NCBI RefSeq assembly: GCF_000314855.2
Contig: NZ_KB233222.1
Coordinates: 1,932,774-1,996,773, forward strand
DNA from: Providencia burhodogranariea DSM 19968
Lineage (GTDB): Bacteria > Pseudomonadota > Gammaproteobacteria > Enterobacterales > Enterobacteriaceae
Reading direction: 5' to 3'
Length of the DNA stretch: 64,000 nt
Shown piece after piece: positions 19,570-29,307 of the stretch (positions within the stretch are counted from its first letter, which is position 1; every line of letters begins with the position of its first letter). A program made the translations under genes and the position numbers. A model generated the notes under the pieces. That model searched no databases, was not told the DNA's origin, and saw only the letters and a list, made by a program, of their open reading frames with translations.

Positions 19570-20277
19570 TTAGAAGTTATATGAAATACCGACGCGATAA
19601 CGCATTTGCCATGCATCGCGATAGGTTTGCCCATTCTTCACGTAAGATCCATCATCATAGGATACATATCCTAGCTCAAAATAAGGTACCCAGGTTTTAT
19701 TTCCAACCCAAGAGAAATTCACGTTATGAGCGTAATCTTTTTCTTTGCCTTTATATGCAGGATAATCTGTATCAAATTTATATTCGAAATCATAGCTAAT
19801 TGATACATCTTTTATTTTATAACCCAAATAGAAATTACTTTGCCAATAATGTTGGTTATCTCTCTTAGGCTTATATGAATTATCAAAATGTCTTTCACCG
19901 TAACGTAAACGTGTTCCAATATTGAAATCATCCGTCAGGTTATAAGCAGCCTTAACGCTGAATTTATACGCTGTATCTTTTTCACCAGAGTCTAGTGCAA
20001 ATGATGGTGTTAATACAAAGTCCTTTGTAACTTTATATTTATAACCAACCTCAACCTCATTGCCTTTTGAAGATAAATTTTCCATGAAACCACCATCTTT
20101 ACTTCTCCATTTTCCTTCAAGGCTAAAATAGATACCATTTTGCATACTATGACCAATTTTAACTCGGTCTTCATGACGATGTTCATCACCTAACCATTCA
20201 TGGCGATAGTCAATATAAGTTGCGTTAGCAGTAGAGCAAATCAGTAGTGTAGAGATACCAAGGGCTAAATGTTTCAT
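19570..20277 (-). CDS. KdgM/NanC-family outer-membrane porin
   Basis: 235 aa with a cleavable signal (about 1-19, ending STANA) followed by alternating beta-strands, e.g. YIDYRHEW, RVKIGHSMQNGIYFSLEGKW, FNIGTRLRYGERHF, and a C-terminal strand MRYRVGISYNF ending in Phe as in most outer-membrane barrels. The family forms 12-stranded anion-selective channels for acidic oligosaccharides (oligogalacturonate in KdgM, sialic acid in NanC). Many basic residues fit an anionic substrate. It is first in a two-gene unit with the metallophosphoesterase. The 276-bp region upstream separates it from the PTS fusion gene and probably carries its promoter. Confidence 0.82.
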   Translation of the reverse strand: MKHLALGISTLLICSTANATYIDYRHEWLGDEHRHEDRVKIGHSMQNGIYFSLEGKWRSKDGGFMENLSSKGNEVEVGYKYKVTKDFVLTPSFALDSGEKDTAYKFSVKAAYNLTDDFNIGTRLRYGERHFDNSYKPKRDNQHYWQSNFYLGYKIKDVSISYDFEYKFDTDYPAYKGKEKDYAHNVNFSWVGNKTWVPYFELGYVSYDDGSYVKNGQTYRDAWQMRYRVGISYNF

Positions 20278-20553
20278 TAATTTGTTCCTATAATAAATTT
20301 ATATGTTGTAGTTTTTAATAATGATATTGTTTCTGTGTGCTTGAACTATGGTTAGTTAATTAATTTAAAACTCCTCTTTTTTATTAATTGACATATGACT
20401 AAGTTTATTTTTTTGACAAAGTCATTCCTATTCTTTTAATTTTTAAATTTAAAAGAATCACTCATTAGTTAAATATTGCCATTTTTTTAATTGCAAATTT
20501 CTTTAGCAATATTTTTATATTTATCTTAAAAGGTTATTATTTAAATAAACCTG

Positions 20554-22104
20554 CTATAACTCTAGTTCTTCTTTTAATAAAGTAACCACTGTGGTTGGGC
20601 TTTCTGCTGTCATTATTTGCTCACGAAATGATTCGTGCATTAATTTTCGAGCTAGCGAAGAAAAAATTCGCATATGTTGATTTTCTTCATTTCCATTAAT
20701 CGTCAACATAATGATTAATTTGACATCAACATTATCTCCCCAAGCCAATTCTTCAGATAATCTCAATACAGAAATACTGCTGTGCTTAACTGCTAATGAT
20801 TTGCAATGAGGGATCGCAATGGAAAACCCTAATGCAGTACTGAAAATTTCTTCACGCTGCCAAATAGCCGATTCAACTTGTGAACCTGAATCTGTACGAC
20901 CATTAATTTCTAAGTTATCAGTTAGTGCCTTGATAACGTCATCTTTACTCATCATCGTTTTATCCAATAAAACCAATGATGGAGTTAACACCGATATATC
21001 AGGATCATTTTGTTCATTTAAGAGTAACAAACAAGACTGCTTTTCTTTTTCAATCGTTAACCAATTTTCTGCACGAGTGTCCGGCTCAACAACTAACGCG
21101 TCATAACGTGAATCCAACAATAAGGAATGTGCATTTTTTAGCGTTTCAATTACATCACCACTAGCACATAAGAGCGGAATTGCATTTGTTTGAGCTAAAA
21201 TAACAGTATGTGACTTTTCTGCTCCTTGAGCCATTACCACACCTTGTAAATAATGACTCTGCAATGTCAATAGCTGCCCCGGTGTTAGCAGCCCTTGGCA
21301 TACAACGATAGAATTTTCTTTTAATTCAGGCAGTTGAATCATGTCCTTAATACTTAAATTTATTGCAATCCGTAATCCTAAATCTTTAATATCCAATTCA
21401 CGTTGGCGTAAATATTCGCTACTACTTTCACGGAATGGCAGGCTTAACTCTTCAATTGCCATTGCCAATGCTTCTACTTCATTACGTGCTTGATTTTGCC
21501 CAAGTAAGCATGCTTCAACGTCTTCATCATCAAGTAACTGACTTTGCGCCTCTAATATATTGGCAATCTCACCTTCAACACTTTGAATATCAAGGCGAAG
21601 TTTTTCGCGTGCAAGATGTAATGCATTTTTAAGTGCTGCAGATTGCTGTATTAACGAACCGTCAGATTCAGCTTGAGCCAAATGTTGTAAGTCTGGCGAA
21701 CGAATAAAGACAACCTGACCTTTTGCTATCCCTTTACTAACACCTTTCCCACGTAAAATAGGTGATGTTGAACGACTTAAAAAAATAGGAAGTACTTGTT
21801 GCTCTGTAGCCTGTTCATGAACTATTGGCGAGTCACAATGCATAAACTCTTGTTCAATAAATAATTTAAGCTCGTCATAAGCAATAGTTTCATCGGCTCC
21901 TTCTATTTGGAAATAACATTCATCACCCATCGTGACATCGGCACCAACTAATGCCAAAACACTTTTGGCATTAGCTTGACGAGATTTACTTTTATTAAAT
22001 AATGTTATTTCTGATTGAAAATTCGCGATCTGTTGCTCCAATGCATTAGCAGGCCTAGCATGGATACCATTGGGAAGTTCGCAACGAAAAGAAAATGTTT
22101 GCAT
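20554..22104 (-). CDS. PTS fusion protein HPr - EI N-terminal domain - IIA(Fru)
   Basis: A 516-aa phosphocarrier fusion. Residues 1-90 are HPr-like with phosphorylatable His15 in NGIHARPA. Residues about 115-335 are the N-terminal half of enzyme I, with the phosphohistidine His299 in GAEKSHTVILAQ. Residues about 375-516 are a fructose-type IIA with His433 in IAIPHCKS. The PEP-binding barrel of enzyme I is absent: after the swivel domain the chain goes through a short linker straight into IIA. Full HPr-EI-IIA proteins of this type are about 830 aa; DhaM is a precedent for a truncated EI in a fusion. It presumably phosphorylates the IIB/IIC encoded upstream, taking phosphate from general PTS proteins. 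It starts 18 bp after the mannosidase gene. Confidence 0.88.
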   Translation of the reverse strand: MQTFSFRCELPNGIHARPANALEQQIANFQSEITLFNKSKSRQANAKSVLALVGADVTMGDECYFQIEGADETIAYDELKLFIEQEFMHCDSPIVHEQATEQQVLPIFLSRSTSPILRGKGVSKGIAKGQVVFIRSPDLQHLAQAESDGSLIQQSAALKNALHLAREKLRLDIQSVEGEIANILEAQSQLLDDEDVEACLLGQNQARNEVEALAMAIEELSLPFRESSSEYLRQRELDIKDLGLRIAINLSIKDMIQLPELKENSIVVCQGLLTPGQLLTLQSHYLQGVVMAQGAEKSHTVILAQTNAIPLLCASGDVIETLKNAHSLLLDSRYDALVVEPDTRAENWLTIEKEKQSCLLLLNEQNDPDISVLTPSLVLLDKTMMSKDDVIKALTDNLEINGRTDSGSQVESAIWQREEIFSTALGFSIAIPHCKSLAVKHSSISVLRLSEELAWGDNVDVKLIIMLTINGNEENQHMRIFSSLARKLMHESFREQIMTAESPTTVVTLLKEELEL

Positions 22105-22122
22105 AAATGATACCTTTAATAA

Positions 22123-24708
22123 TTAACTAATTAGCCAAGACACTGGTGCACAAGGTGCTGCACTACCCGTATTAGTACACACAGATTCAGCTAACGTAAC
22201 TTGTTGAATCTTTGTGTTGAACTTAGGTGACTCATACGTTATTAGCTCGAAACTAGGGTTCCAGCTGCGTAATATTAGTGCATCTTCATTTTGAGCTTTT
22301 TTTAGCGTACTAAAATGTAAATCACAATCCCAAGTCAAAAGGCTATAATTTTCTGGAAAAACAATGCCATGAGGATTCATCTTAAATTGTGACCAACCTG
22401 AATCCAAATAACCAAAAGCAGGCAAACGCCAATGTTCGACATCGCGCCAAAAATCAGTATGTTGACCTTGATGCATTGGCAACACAGCAAAATGAAAATG
22501 ATGAATACCCTGAATTTGTGAATCCGGTGATGGTAAAACCATGCCTGATGCCCGCCCCGGACGCCAAGTTAGATTTGCTTGACCTAACCAGCCAACACTA
22601 CGGAATAAGGTTAATCCAATTACATCTGTACGAGAGGCTGGAATTTCATACTCACGCAAGCCTTCGGTGACAATACAAATGCCATGTTGATCATTGTGCT
22701 GCATAACCAGACTTTGCATTGGATATAGCGCTGTCGGAGCTTCGGTCCAATTTTCATCTTGCCAAAGCGCTAATGCTGCTGGCTGATTTTCCCTCTGAAT
22801 CAAACCAAATGGTTGATCGGCAAAATGGAACTCTTGTTGGATTTCGGTTGGTATTTCAACTTGTAAGCGGTGATCTTGGGTCGTGTTATTGACTATAACT
22901 TCAACATCTAACCACGGATTATTATGTGGTAAAGATAGCTTCATAGTCGTTTCTAAAATTGCATTTAACTGGCGTTCTTGGCGAGCCTGAGCATTTTGTG
23001 GTACTGGCATTTTCCAGCTCAAGATAAAGCTATCCATTAATGGTGCTCTAATACATTCAAATTGATGTAAATGCCCATCACTACTAATTAACCAATCTTC
23101 TTCTGGAGGTGAATAATTGTAATTATCTCCAGAATCCCCACCATCGATTAAACGTAAAATATGCGGATAACACTGCTTGTTGCGTTTATCAATCAATGTC
23201 AGTTCGCCTTGATTAATTTCGAGTTTTAACCATTGGTTTTCTAATATGGTTTGCTCTTGTATTTGAGGCTCAAATTCAAAGCCAGCTGCTTGCCCTTCTT
23301 GAAGGTAAAACGTGCGATAGCCACAAGAAGGTAAATCCGTTACTTCAAGTAAGATTTCACATTTGCGATACCACGTTGTTGTCGTGCTATTCGCTAGTTC
23401 TTGAACTATCAATGACATATCTTGTGGTTGTTCTTTAATTAACTGCCAACGACATGCTTTACCATTGTGATCTTTGATGCAGAAATCAGTTTCTGGTGTA
23501 TATAAGGTAATTTGAACCTGAGCATCACGCTTATGAGGCAGTGAGTTGAAAACAATGATTTTTTTTCCTTCTTGTGTTGCTTCAACCCCTCTCGCTAACA
23601 TTTTCATATTGAGATCATACAATTGGTTTGCGCTTTCTAACCCATCTTTTAATCGCCCTTTAACCATACTGTTGACTCTATCTGAGTTACATCCACCAAT
23701 GCTGTCATGTGCATGGGATTGCATCGCTTCACGCCAGATATTTTCCACTACTGTATGAGGGTAAGGTAACCCTAATCGCCAATTGATTGATAATAATGGC
23801 TCTAGTTGCTGGCTCACAAATTGCTCTAGCTGAGCATTGAGTAATTTAATATCCATACGGGTGGAGAAAATTCCACGATGTACGCGCATATATTTAGGGC
23901 TAAGCAACTCCCCACTAAATTCAGGCAGTTGTTGACCTTTTGCTTGTAAAGCTTCGAAGAAAGTACTGAAGCTACTTTTCACAAAATAATACTCTTTTTG
24001 CTCTGCGTTCAAGCGCTCTAACATAGCGGGGACCGCATATTCAAATGGCGATTGGTCATTGCCATTTGGTAATAAAATTTGGTCTGAATACACAAAACGA
24101 GCTTGTTTTTCAAGGATCGTTGGTAGCACGGTTAATGCTTTTTCTGTGTTATCTGGCAACCATTTGGCACAACCATATCCCCAGGGTAATACTGCTGTCG
24201 TAACATGATGCCCTGAATGGGATTTCCAGATAAATTCACTATTTGCAACATCATGTTCGCACCATCCACGCCATACGACAGCATGCTTAATGCCAAATTC
24301 ATTTAAAAATAAAGGAAGCTGAGCACTTTGTCCGAATGAGTCAGGTACATAGCCCACAGGCATGTAACTGCCCCAAGCTTCACAATCTGCTCGACCTAAA
24401 AGTAAATTACGTACAATAGACTCCGCACCAACAACTAAAAAATCTGTTTGGGTATACCAAGGCCCAATAATAATTCGACCTTGTTTAATTAATTGTTGTA
24501 AGCGCTCACGCTGTTCTGGTGCAATTTGTAAATAATCTTCCAATACCACCGTTTGTCCATCGAGAATAAAAGGACCGAGGGAAAGGTCTTTTTCTAAATG
24601 ATTCATTAAATCATTCATAAAATAATAAAGAATAACTTTAGAATCATTTTCTGTGAAATACCATTCACGATCCCAGTGTGTATGTTGAATTAAATGTACG
24701 GTTTTCAT
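22123..24708 (-). CDS. mngB: GH38 alpha-mannosidase, MngB-like (mannosylglycerate hydrolase)
   Basis: 861-aa glycoside hydrolase family 38 enzyme, cytoplasmic (no signal peptide). The N-terminal catalytic domain opens with HLIQHTHWDREWYFTE (metal-binding His and Asp), followed by ILDGQTVVLEDYL, GPWYTQTDFLVVGAESIVRN, and GYVPDSFGQSAQLP with the conserved Asp expected to be the nucleophile; HAHDSIGG carries further metal ligands. These blocks match E. coli MngB (about 877 aa), which hydrolyses 2-O-(6-phospho-mannosyl)-glycerate. With the neighbouring IIB/IIC and IIA genes the simplest role is hydrolysis of a phosphorylated mannosyl compound after PTS import. The exact substrate is inferred. It lies 98 bp after the IIC gene. 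Confidence 0.88.
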   Translation of the reverse strand: MKTVHLIQHTHWDREWYFTENDSKVILYYFMNDLMNHLEKDLSLGPFILDGQTVVLEDYLQIAPEQRERLQQLIKQGRIIIGPWYTQTDFLVVGAESIVRNLLLGRADCEAWGSYMPVGYVPDSFGQSAQLPLFLNEFGIKHAVVWRGWCEHDVANSEFIWKSHSGHHVTTAVLPWGYGCAKWLPDNTEKALTVLPTILEKQARFVYSDQILLPNGNDQSPFEYAVPAMLERLNAEQKEYYFVKSSFSTFFEALQAKGQQLPEFSGELLSPKYMRVHRGIFSTRMDIKLLNAQLEQFVSQQLEPLLSINWRLGLPYPHTVVENIWREAMQSHAHDSIGGCNSDRVNSMVKGRLKDGLESANQLYDLNMKMLARGVEATQEGKKIIVFNSLPHKRDAQVQITLYTPETDFCIKDHNGKACRWQLIKEQPQDMSLIVQELANSTTTTWYRKCEILLEVTDLPSCGYRTFYLQEGQAAGFEFEPQIQEQTILENQWLKLEINQGELTLIDKRNKQCYPHILRLIDGGDSGDNYNYSPPEEDWLISSDGHLHQFECIRAPLMDSFILSWKMPVPQNAQARQERQLNAILETTMKLSLPHNNPWLDVEVIVNNTTQDHRLQVEIPTEIQQEFHFADQPFGLIQRENQPAALALWQDENWTEAPTALYPMQSLVMQHNDQHGICIVTEGLREYEIPASRTDVIGLTLFRSVGWLGQANLTWRPGRASGMVLPSPDSQIQGIHHFHFAVLPMHQGQHTDFWRDVEHWRLPAFGYLDSGWSQFKMNPHGIVFPENYSLLTWDCDLHFSTLKKAQNEDALILRSWNPSFELITYESPKFNTKIQQVTLAESVCTNTGSAAPCAPVSWLIS

Positions 24709-24806
24709 TTATATAACCTTTAAATAATCTTTTTTTAGGATGAACGGATTCATAACGCTATAAACGCTAATTAACATATTATTAATTTAATAATATAATG
24801 ACGCGA

Positions 24807-25922
24807 TTAACGCCCTACTTTAAATTTAGGAACAGCTTCTGTTTTTTTAGTCTCAACGGGTTCAGCTCCACGGAAAATTAATAATGATCCAACTGTAATA
24901 ATTGCAGAGCCAACGGCTACTGATAATACATATATCGGCCATTTATCTACCGCTAGCCATCCATAAAACCCAGAAATAGGTGCATGATTTAATGTACCAA
25001 GGCCTACTGCCATTGCAGCACCAGTTGCAGAACCAATAATATTAATTATGATAATTTTTGGATTCGCTAAAGCAAAGGGTATTGCACCTTCTGAAACACC
25101 AATCAATCCCATTAATGTCGATGCTTTTCCTGCTTCACGTAAAGATTCTGGGAAGCGTTTTGCCCATATTAAAGTTGCTACACCAATACCAATCGGCGGA
25201 ATAATAATGGCGACTTGAGCCGCTGTATTAGGTTCATAAATTCCCGATGCTAGCAATGCCATAGCAGTGGTGACGGCTGCTTTATTTATAGGCCCACCAA
25301 GGTCAAAACCTACCATAGCACCAATAACCATCGCTAAAATAATCTTGTTAGAACCAGACATGGATAATAACCAATTTTCCATCCCATGGTTAAGCGCAGC
25401 TAAAGGAGCGCCAATCACAAATGCCATGATACTACAGGTTAATAATGTTCCACCCACGGGTAAGATAAAGATTGGTCCTGCTGAGGCCAGTGATTTTGGC
25501 AATTTGATATATTTAGCCAGTAATCGAACCATATATCCCGCAATAAAACCAGCCGCTAGCGCCCCAAGAAAGCCGGTTCCTAGATTGCTTGCCAGTAATC
25601 CCCCAACCATACCTGGCGCTAAACCTGGCTTATTGGCTATCGCAAAACTGATGTAACCCGCGACAATAGGTAACATTAATGACAATGCTAATCCACCAAA
25701 GCCATCAAATTTATGCAGCATCTGAATGATAACATTGGTTGCTTCTGCATGACTTGAATCCCAAATATTATCAATGCCATACATAGATGCGCCGATACGA
25801 GAAATCCCCATAATCACCGCCCCTGCAATCACGAATGGCAGCATCCATGATACACCGGTCATAATGGCATTTTTGATCTCAGTACCAATACCTGGTGTTG
25901 AGTCCCCTTTAAATTTCACCAT
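24807..25922 (-). CDS. PTS fructose-family IIC permease
   Basis: Membrane permease of 371 aa with about nine to ten hydrophobic segments, e.g. MLPFVIAGAVIMGISRIG, LMLPIVAGYISFAIANKPGLAPG, FGLGGP-like MVGFDLGGPINKAA, and LMGLIGVSEGAIPFA with the Glu characteristic of fructose/mannitol-family IIC substrate loops. In E. coli MngA the IIA, IIB and IIC domains are fused; here they are separate genes. The start ATG at 25922 overlaps the end of the IIB gene by 14 bp, so they are translationally coupled. A hydrophilic tail after residue 350 ends in KFKVGR. Substrate assignment to mannosylglycerate comes only from the adjacent mannosidase. Confidence 0.88.
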   Translation of the reverse strand: MVKFKGDSTPGIGTEIKNAIMTGVSWMLPFVIAGAVIMGISRIGASMYGIDNIWDSSHAEATNVIIQMLHKFDGFGGLALSLMLPIVAGYISFAIANKPGLAPGMVGGLLASNLGTGFLGALAAGFIAGYMVRLLAKYIKLPKSLASAGPIFILPVGGTLLTCSIMAFVIGAPLAALNHGMENWLLSMSGSNKIILAMVIGAMVGFDLGGPINKAAVTTAMALLASGIYEPNTAAQVAIIIPPIGIGVATLIWAKRFPESLREAGKASTLMGLIGVSEGAIPFALANPKIIIINIIGSATGAAMAVGLGTLNHAPISGFYGWLAVDKWPIYVLSVAVGSAIITVGSLLIFRGAEPVETKKTEAVPKFKVGR

Positions 25923-26229
25923 TATTGATCTCCTGCTCTATTGCATCAAAAATGGCATCTCCATGTTTAATCGGGTCTGCCACACTGCATTCAAGTTTGA
26001 TCATGCCATCAAAGCGCTCTCTATTAATAATGGCGACATCTGCGGCGAGCACAACAGCATCTGCACGCGCTAAATCCTCATCTGTAATTTCATTTTCAAC
26101 ACCCATGCTTCCTTGGGTTTCTACCTTTACTTCATGCCCTCTTTTTTTTCCTATAATATCAAGAGATTCCGCAGCCATATAAGTATGAGCAACTCCTGTA
26201 GGGCATGCCGCGACACAAACTATAAACAT
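25909..26229 (-). CDS. PTS fructose-family IIB component
   Basis: 106-aa IIB domain with the phosphocysteine loop VAACPTGVAHTYMAAE (Cys9), the usual signature of fructose-type IIB proteins, then a typical alpha/beta fold with VKVETQGSMGVENEIT and ADAVVLAADV. It passes phosphate from IIA to the incoming sugar at the IIC permease. AGGAG precedes the ATG. It is preceded by a strong hairpin with a T-run at 26264-26298 on the same strand, so expression of the PTS-mannosidase genes may depend on read-through or on a promoter between the hairpin and the start. Confidence 0.92.
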   Translation of the reverse strand: MFIVCVAACPTGVAHTYMAAESLDIIGKKRGHEVKVETQGSMGVENEITDEDLARADAVVLAADVAIINRERFDGMIKLECSVADPIKHGDAIFDAIEQEINNGEI

Positions 26230-26252
26230 AACAACTCCTTGAAAAATTTAAT

Positions 26253-26696
26253 TTAGGTAATAAAAAAGCACAATGGCAAAAATGCGCATTGTGCTTTTAA
26301 AAGCTTCGATAGTGGACAGTCAATATTTCCAGGTGCACCACTTGAGTGACGGCAAGCCATCAGTTGGCGTAAACTTGAAACAAGAGATAAAAATAATAAC
26401 TCATAACGTTTGCGAGTTTTCAGCGACGTTAATTGTTTAGATGAAACTTTATTTTCAATAATTTCAACTGTATTTGAACACAATGAAACACAAAGTTTTT
26501 GAGCACTCAGCCATAACTGAGACCAATTAGTTGAAATATCAATATCTAACTGTTGGTCATTAGTTGATTCATCGTTTTCTAAAGAAGAAATAGGAACAAA
26601 CCAACAGATTTTGCTCAAAATAGCTCTAGCTTTGCAATCAAAAGAGAGCAAAAATAGAAAGCTTATTTTTATTAATGATGCAAAACCTGAGATCAT
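26253..26696 (-). CDS. Uncharacterised 147-aa ORF upstream of the PTS genes
   Basis: I do not recognise this protein. The ATG at 26696 has a near-perfect AGGAGG 6-7 bp upstream, which argues for real translation. The N-terminus (about residues 5-20) is hydrophobic, the middle is polar with a predicted helical stretch (about 55-115), and it is unusually rich in Cys (about 9). Its last 15 codons (from LLKAQCAFLPL) are encoded by the hairpin at 26264-26298, an odd overlap for a normal gene end. It takes the place where E. coli has the mngR regulator, but it has no recognisable DNA-binding domain. It could be a small regulator, a leader ORF coupled to the terminator, or a spurious ORF. Confidence 0.4.
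   Translation of the reverse strand: MISGFASLIKISFLFLLSFDCKARAILSKICWFVPISSLENDESTNDQQLDIDISTNWSQLWLSAQKLCVSLCSNTVEIIENKVSSKQLTSLKTRKRYELLFLSLVSSLRQLMACRHSSGAPGNIDCPLSKLLKAQCAFLPLCFFIT
26264..26298 (-). terminator. Rho-independent terminator/attenuator before the PTS genes
   Basis: A perfect 12-bp stem, AAAAGCACAATG (26264-26275) with CATTGTGCTTTT (26287-26298), 11-nt loop, followed on the minus strand by a T-run. It lies between, and partly inside, the 147-aa ORF and upstream of the IIB gene, so it is internal to the apparent operon. It would also stop plus-strand transcription. Confidence 0.75.
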
Positions 26697-27880
26697 AGAA
26701 TTCCTCCTGAAGATTAAAACGATTCTAATCTTAAATGAGAATTAATTACTGTGATTCCACGCTCATTTATGACATTTATATAACAAAATATAAAATCATG
26801 TCCGTACTTTATTTTTTATTTCATAATAAAACAGCCGAAAATTAAAAGTTTAAGATGTTTTTATTTTAAAAAATAAAGCCCAACTTTATTTTAATATTTG
26901 TTATTTTACTTTTAAATAATATTTAATTTTAGATGAAATAAATAAGCATAAGATATTGTGAATTTAACAATTTAAAAAGTTCTTAATTCAATGATATTGA
27001 TTTTTATTTATTTCAATTAAAAACAATCGTAATCCTTTTAAAATCAACTTACCGACAAATACCATATCGTTTAAATTTAACTTAGAGTTCAATATAACAC
27101 CACTATTTTCAACTTTTAAAATAAATAAAAGCCCCACTCAATTAACTATAGGCCAGATAATACGCTGCTATTTTTCGACTACTTACCCAGTTTAATTTCT
27201 ATTTTTTATAACAGCGAAATGCACAACACTCTCCAATTGCTGTTATGGCTCAGTCTATACAATAGTGTAGAGTCCATTCTTTAAATTTGTTATCGAAAAG
27301 AGACTATAGTGAGTGACGACGGTTTTTTTCCTGTTCTACTTAATGGCATAAGATGATTTTTGCTTTTCAATCTGCCTCTAATATCCTTATCTAGTTAAGC
27401 GGCTCGATTAAAACTAGAATGTATTTTCTACCTAGTACACTCGCTTCTAAAAGATACGAAAGAATAGTTTCTTGGTAGAAATCATTGAAGCTTTACGGGT
27501 AATTTTTATTCTTCATATCGGCGTTGCTCAAACTGAATAGATATGAAGAAAATCATCGCTGATGAGCCTATGCCCCACTTTTTTATTTAATCCTCAGAAA
27601 ATTCTACCAACTAGGCCTAACAACCTAATGAATTTTATTTAACGCCTAAGATTTAGCGCAATCAATATTATTCTGCTATTTTTATTAAGATAATTAAAAT
27701 TTAGTTATCAATGTTAATTAAATGTTATCATTGGATTAAGTAATCGCCACTTCGATGACAGTAAGTTAAGTTTTACTTACTCCGATTGATATTTATGTCA
27801 CAATATTTCATGCAAACACTGTCACACAACTAAAAATACACTGTGACTGCACATTACCAACCTTCTTGGACAGATAAGAT
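26697..27880. other. Divergent intergenic region between the PTS cluster and cycA
   Basis: About 1.2 kb of AT-rich DNA with no supported gene. It must hold the promoters of the minus-strand PTS cluster and of cycA. The part at 27300-27600 is less AT-rich than the rest and may be a decayed gene, but no frame stays open long enough to name. Confidence 0.45.
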
Positions 27881-29284
27881 ATGGAAGAAAACCAACCCTC
27901 AACGCAGATCAATTCTTCTGCGGACAGAAATCAGTTAAAACGCAGTCTGAGCAATCGCCATATTCAGCTTATTGCTATTGGTGGCGCTATCGGTACTGGC
28001 CTATTTATGGGATCAGGTAAAACTATCTCCCTTGCGGGTCCCTCTATCATCTTTGTTTATATGATCATTGGGTTCATGTTATTTTTTGTCATGCGCGCAA
28101 TGGGAGAACTGCTGCTTTCAAACCTTAATTACAAATCTTTCAGTGATTTCTCTGCTGACCTTATTGGTCCATGGGCCGGTTTTTTTGTTGGCTGGACCTA
28201 CTGGTTTTGTTGGGTTATTACAGGAATTGCAGATATAGTCGCGATCACTTCCTATGTAAGCTTCTGGGCGCCAGGTTACCCTGAATGGATAACTTCATTT
28301 ATCTGCGTTGTCACTCTATTAGCACTTAACTTAGTTTCGGTTAAACTTTTCGGTGAAATGGAATTTTGGTTTGCGATGATAAAGATTGTCGCCATTATTG
28401 CTTTAATTGCGGTAGGAGGCACACTTATCGCGATGAATTTCCAATCTCCAGCAGGCCATACTGCATCGTTAAGCAATATATGGAATGATGGTGGTATGTT
28501 CCCAATGGGGATCAGTGGTTTCTTTGCGGGTTTTCAAATCGCCATATTTGCTTTCGTCGGTATTGAATTAGTGGGAACCGCGGCGGCTGAAACTCGCGAC
28601 CCAGAAAAATCTTTACCGAAAGCTATCAATGCTATCCCTTTTCGGATCATCACTTTTTATGTGTTGTCATTAATCGTGATTATGGCAGTCACTCCATGGC
28701 GAACTATTTTGGCCGATAAAAGCCCATTCGTAGAGATGTTTGTTTTAATCAGCCTTCCAGCTGCAGCTAGTATTGTTAACTTTGTGGTATTAACATCAGC
28801 TGCTTCTTCGGCTAATAGTGGGGTATTTTCAACCAGCCGTATGCTATTCGGTTTATCAAAAGAAGGTAATGCGCCAAAGCAATTTAGCCGTTTGTCAAAA
28901 AAAGCAGTGCCAGCAACAGGCTTGATATTTACTTGTATTTGTTTAAGTTTTGGTATTGTACTTATCTACTTTATACCAGATATCATGCATGCTTTTACAC
29001 TTGTCACCACCGTATCGGCAATTCTATTCATGTTTATCTGGAGTATGATCTTATGTAGTTACCTAAAATTTAGGAAAAATCGTCCACAATTACATAAGGC
29101 ATCTCACTATAAAATGCCAGCAGGTATCGTGATGTCTTGGATTTGTCTAGCATTCTTTGCCTTTATGGTTGTTATACTGGCCTTTCAACACGACACTAGA
29201 CAAGCTCTCATCGCGACCCCAGTTTGGTTCATTATCTTATTTATTGGCTATAACGTTGTGAAGAGACGTAAAAAACAACAATAA
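27881..29284 (+). CDS. cycA: D-serine/D-alanine/glycine:H+ symporter CycA
   Basis: 467-aa APC-family permease with twelve hydrophobic segments. After a polar N-terminus of about 25 residues the family signature LSNRHIQLIAIGGAIGTGLFMGSGKTISLAGPS begins, and FGEMEFWFAMIKIVAI and FAFVGIELVGTAAAETRDPEKSLPKAIN follow; all closely match E. coli CycA (470 aa) as I recall it. It imports glycine, D-alanine and D-serine. It stands alone, with a 1.2-kb upstream region and a strong hairpin terminator 24 bp after its stop. The start ATG has only a weak ribosome-binding site (AGATAAG). Confidence 0.95.
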   Translation: MEENQPSTQINSSADRNQLKRSLSNRHIQLIAIGGAIGTGLFMGSGKTISLAGPSIIFVYMIIGFMLFFVMRAMGELLLSNLNYKSFSDFSADLIGPWAGFFVGWTYWFCWVITGIADIVAITSYVSFWAPGYPEWITSFICVVTLLALNLVSVKLFGEMEFWFAMIKIVAIIALIAVGGTLIAMNFQSPAGHTASLSNIWNDGGMFPMGISGFFAGFQIAIFAFVGIELVGTAAAETRDPEKSLPKAINAIPFRIITFYVLSLIVIMAVTPWRTILADKSPFVEMFVLISLPAAASIVNFVVLTSAASSANSGVFSTSRMLFGLSKEGNAPKQFSRLSKKAVPATGLIFTCICLSFGIVLIYFIPDIMHAFTLVTTVSAILFMFIWSMILCSYLKFRKNRPQLHKASHYKMPAGIVMSWICLAFFAFMVVILAFQHDTRQALIATPVWFIILFIGYNVVKRRKKQQ

Positions 29285-29307
29285 AATCATAGATTTTATA
29301 TAAAAAT

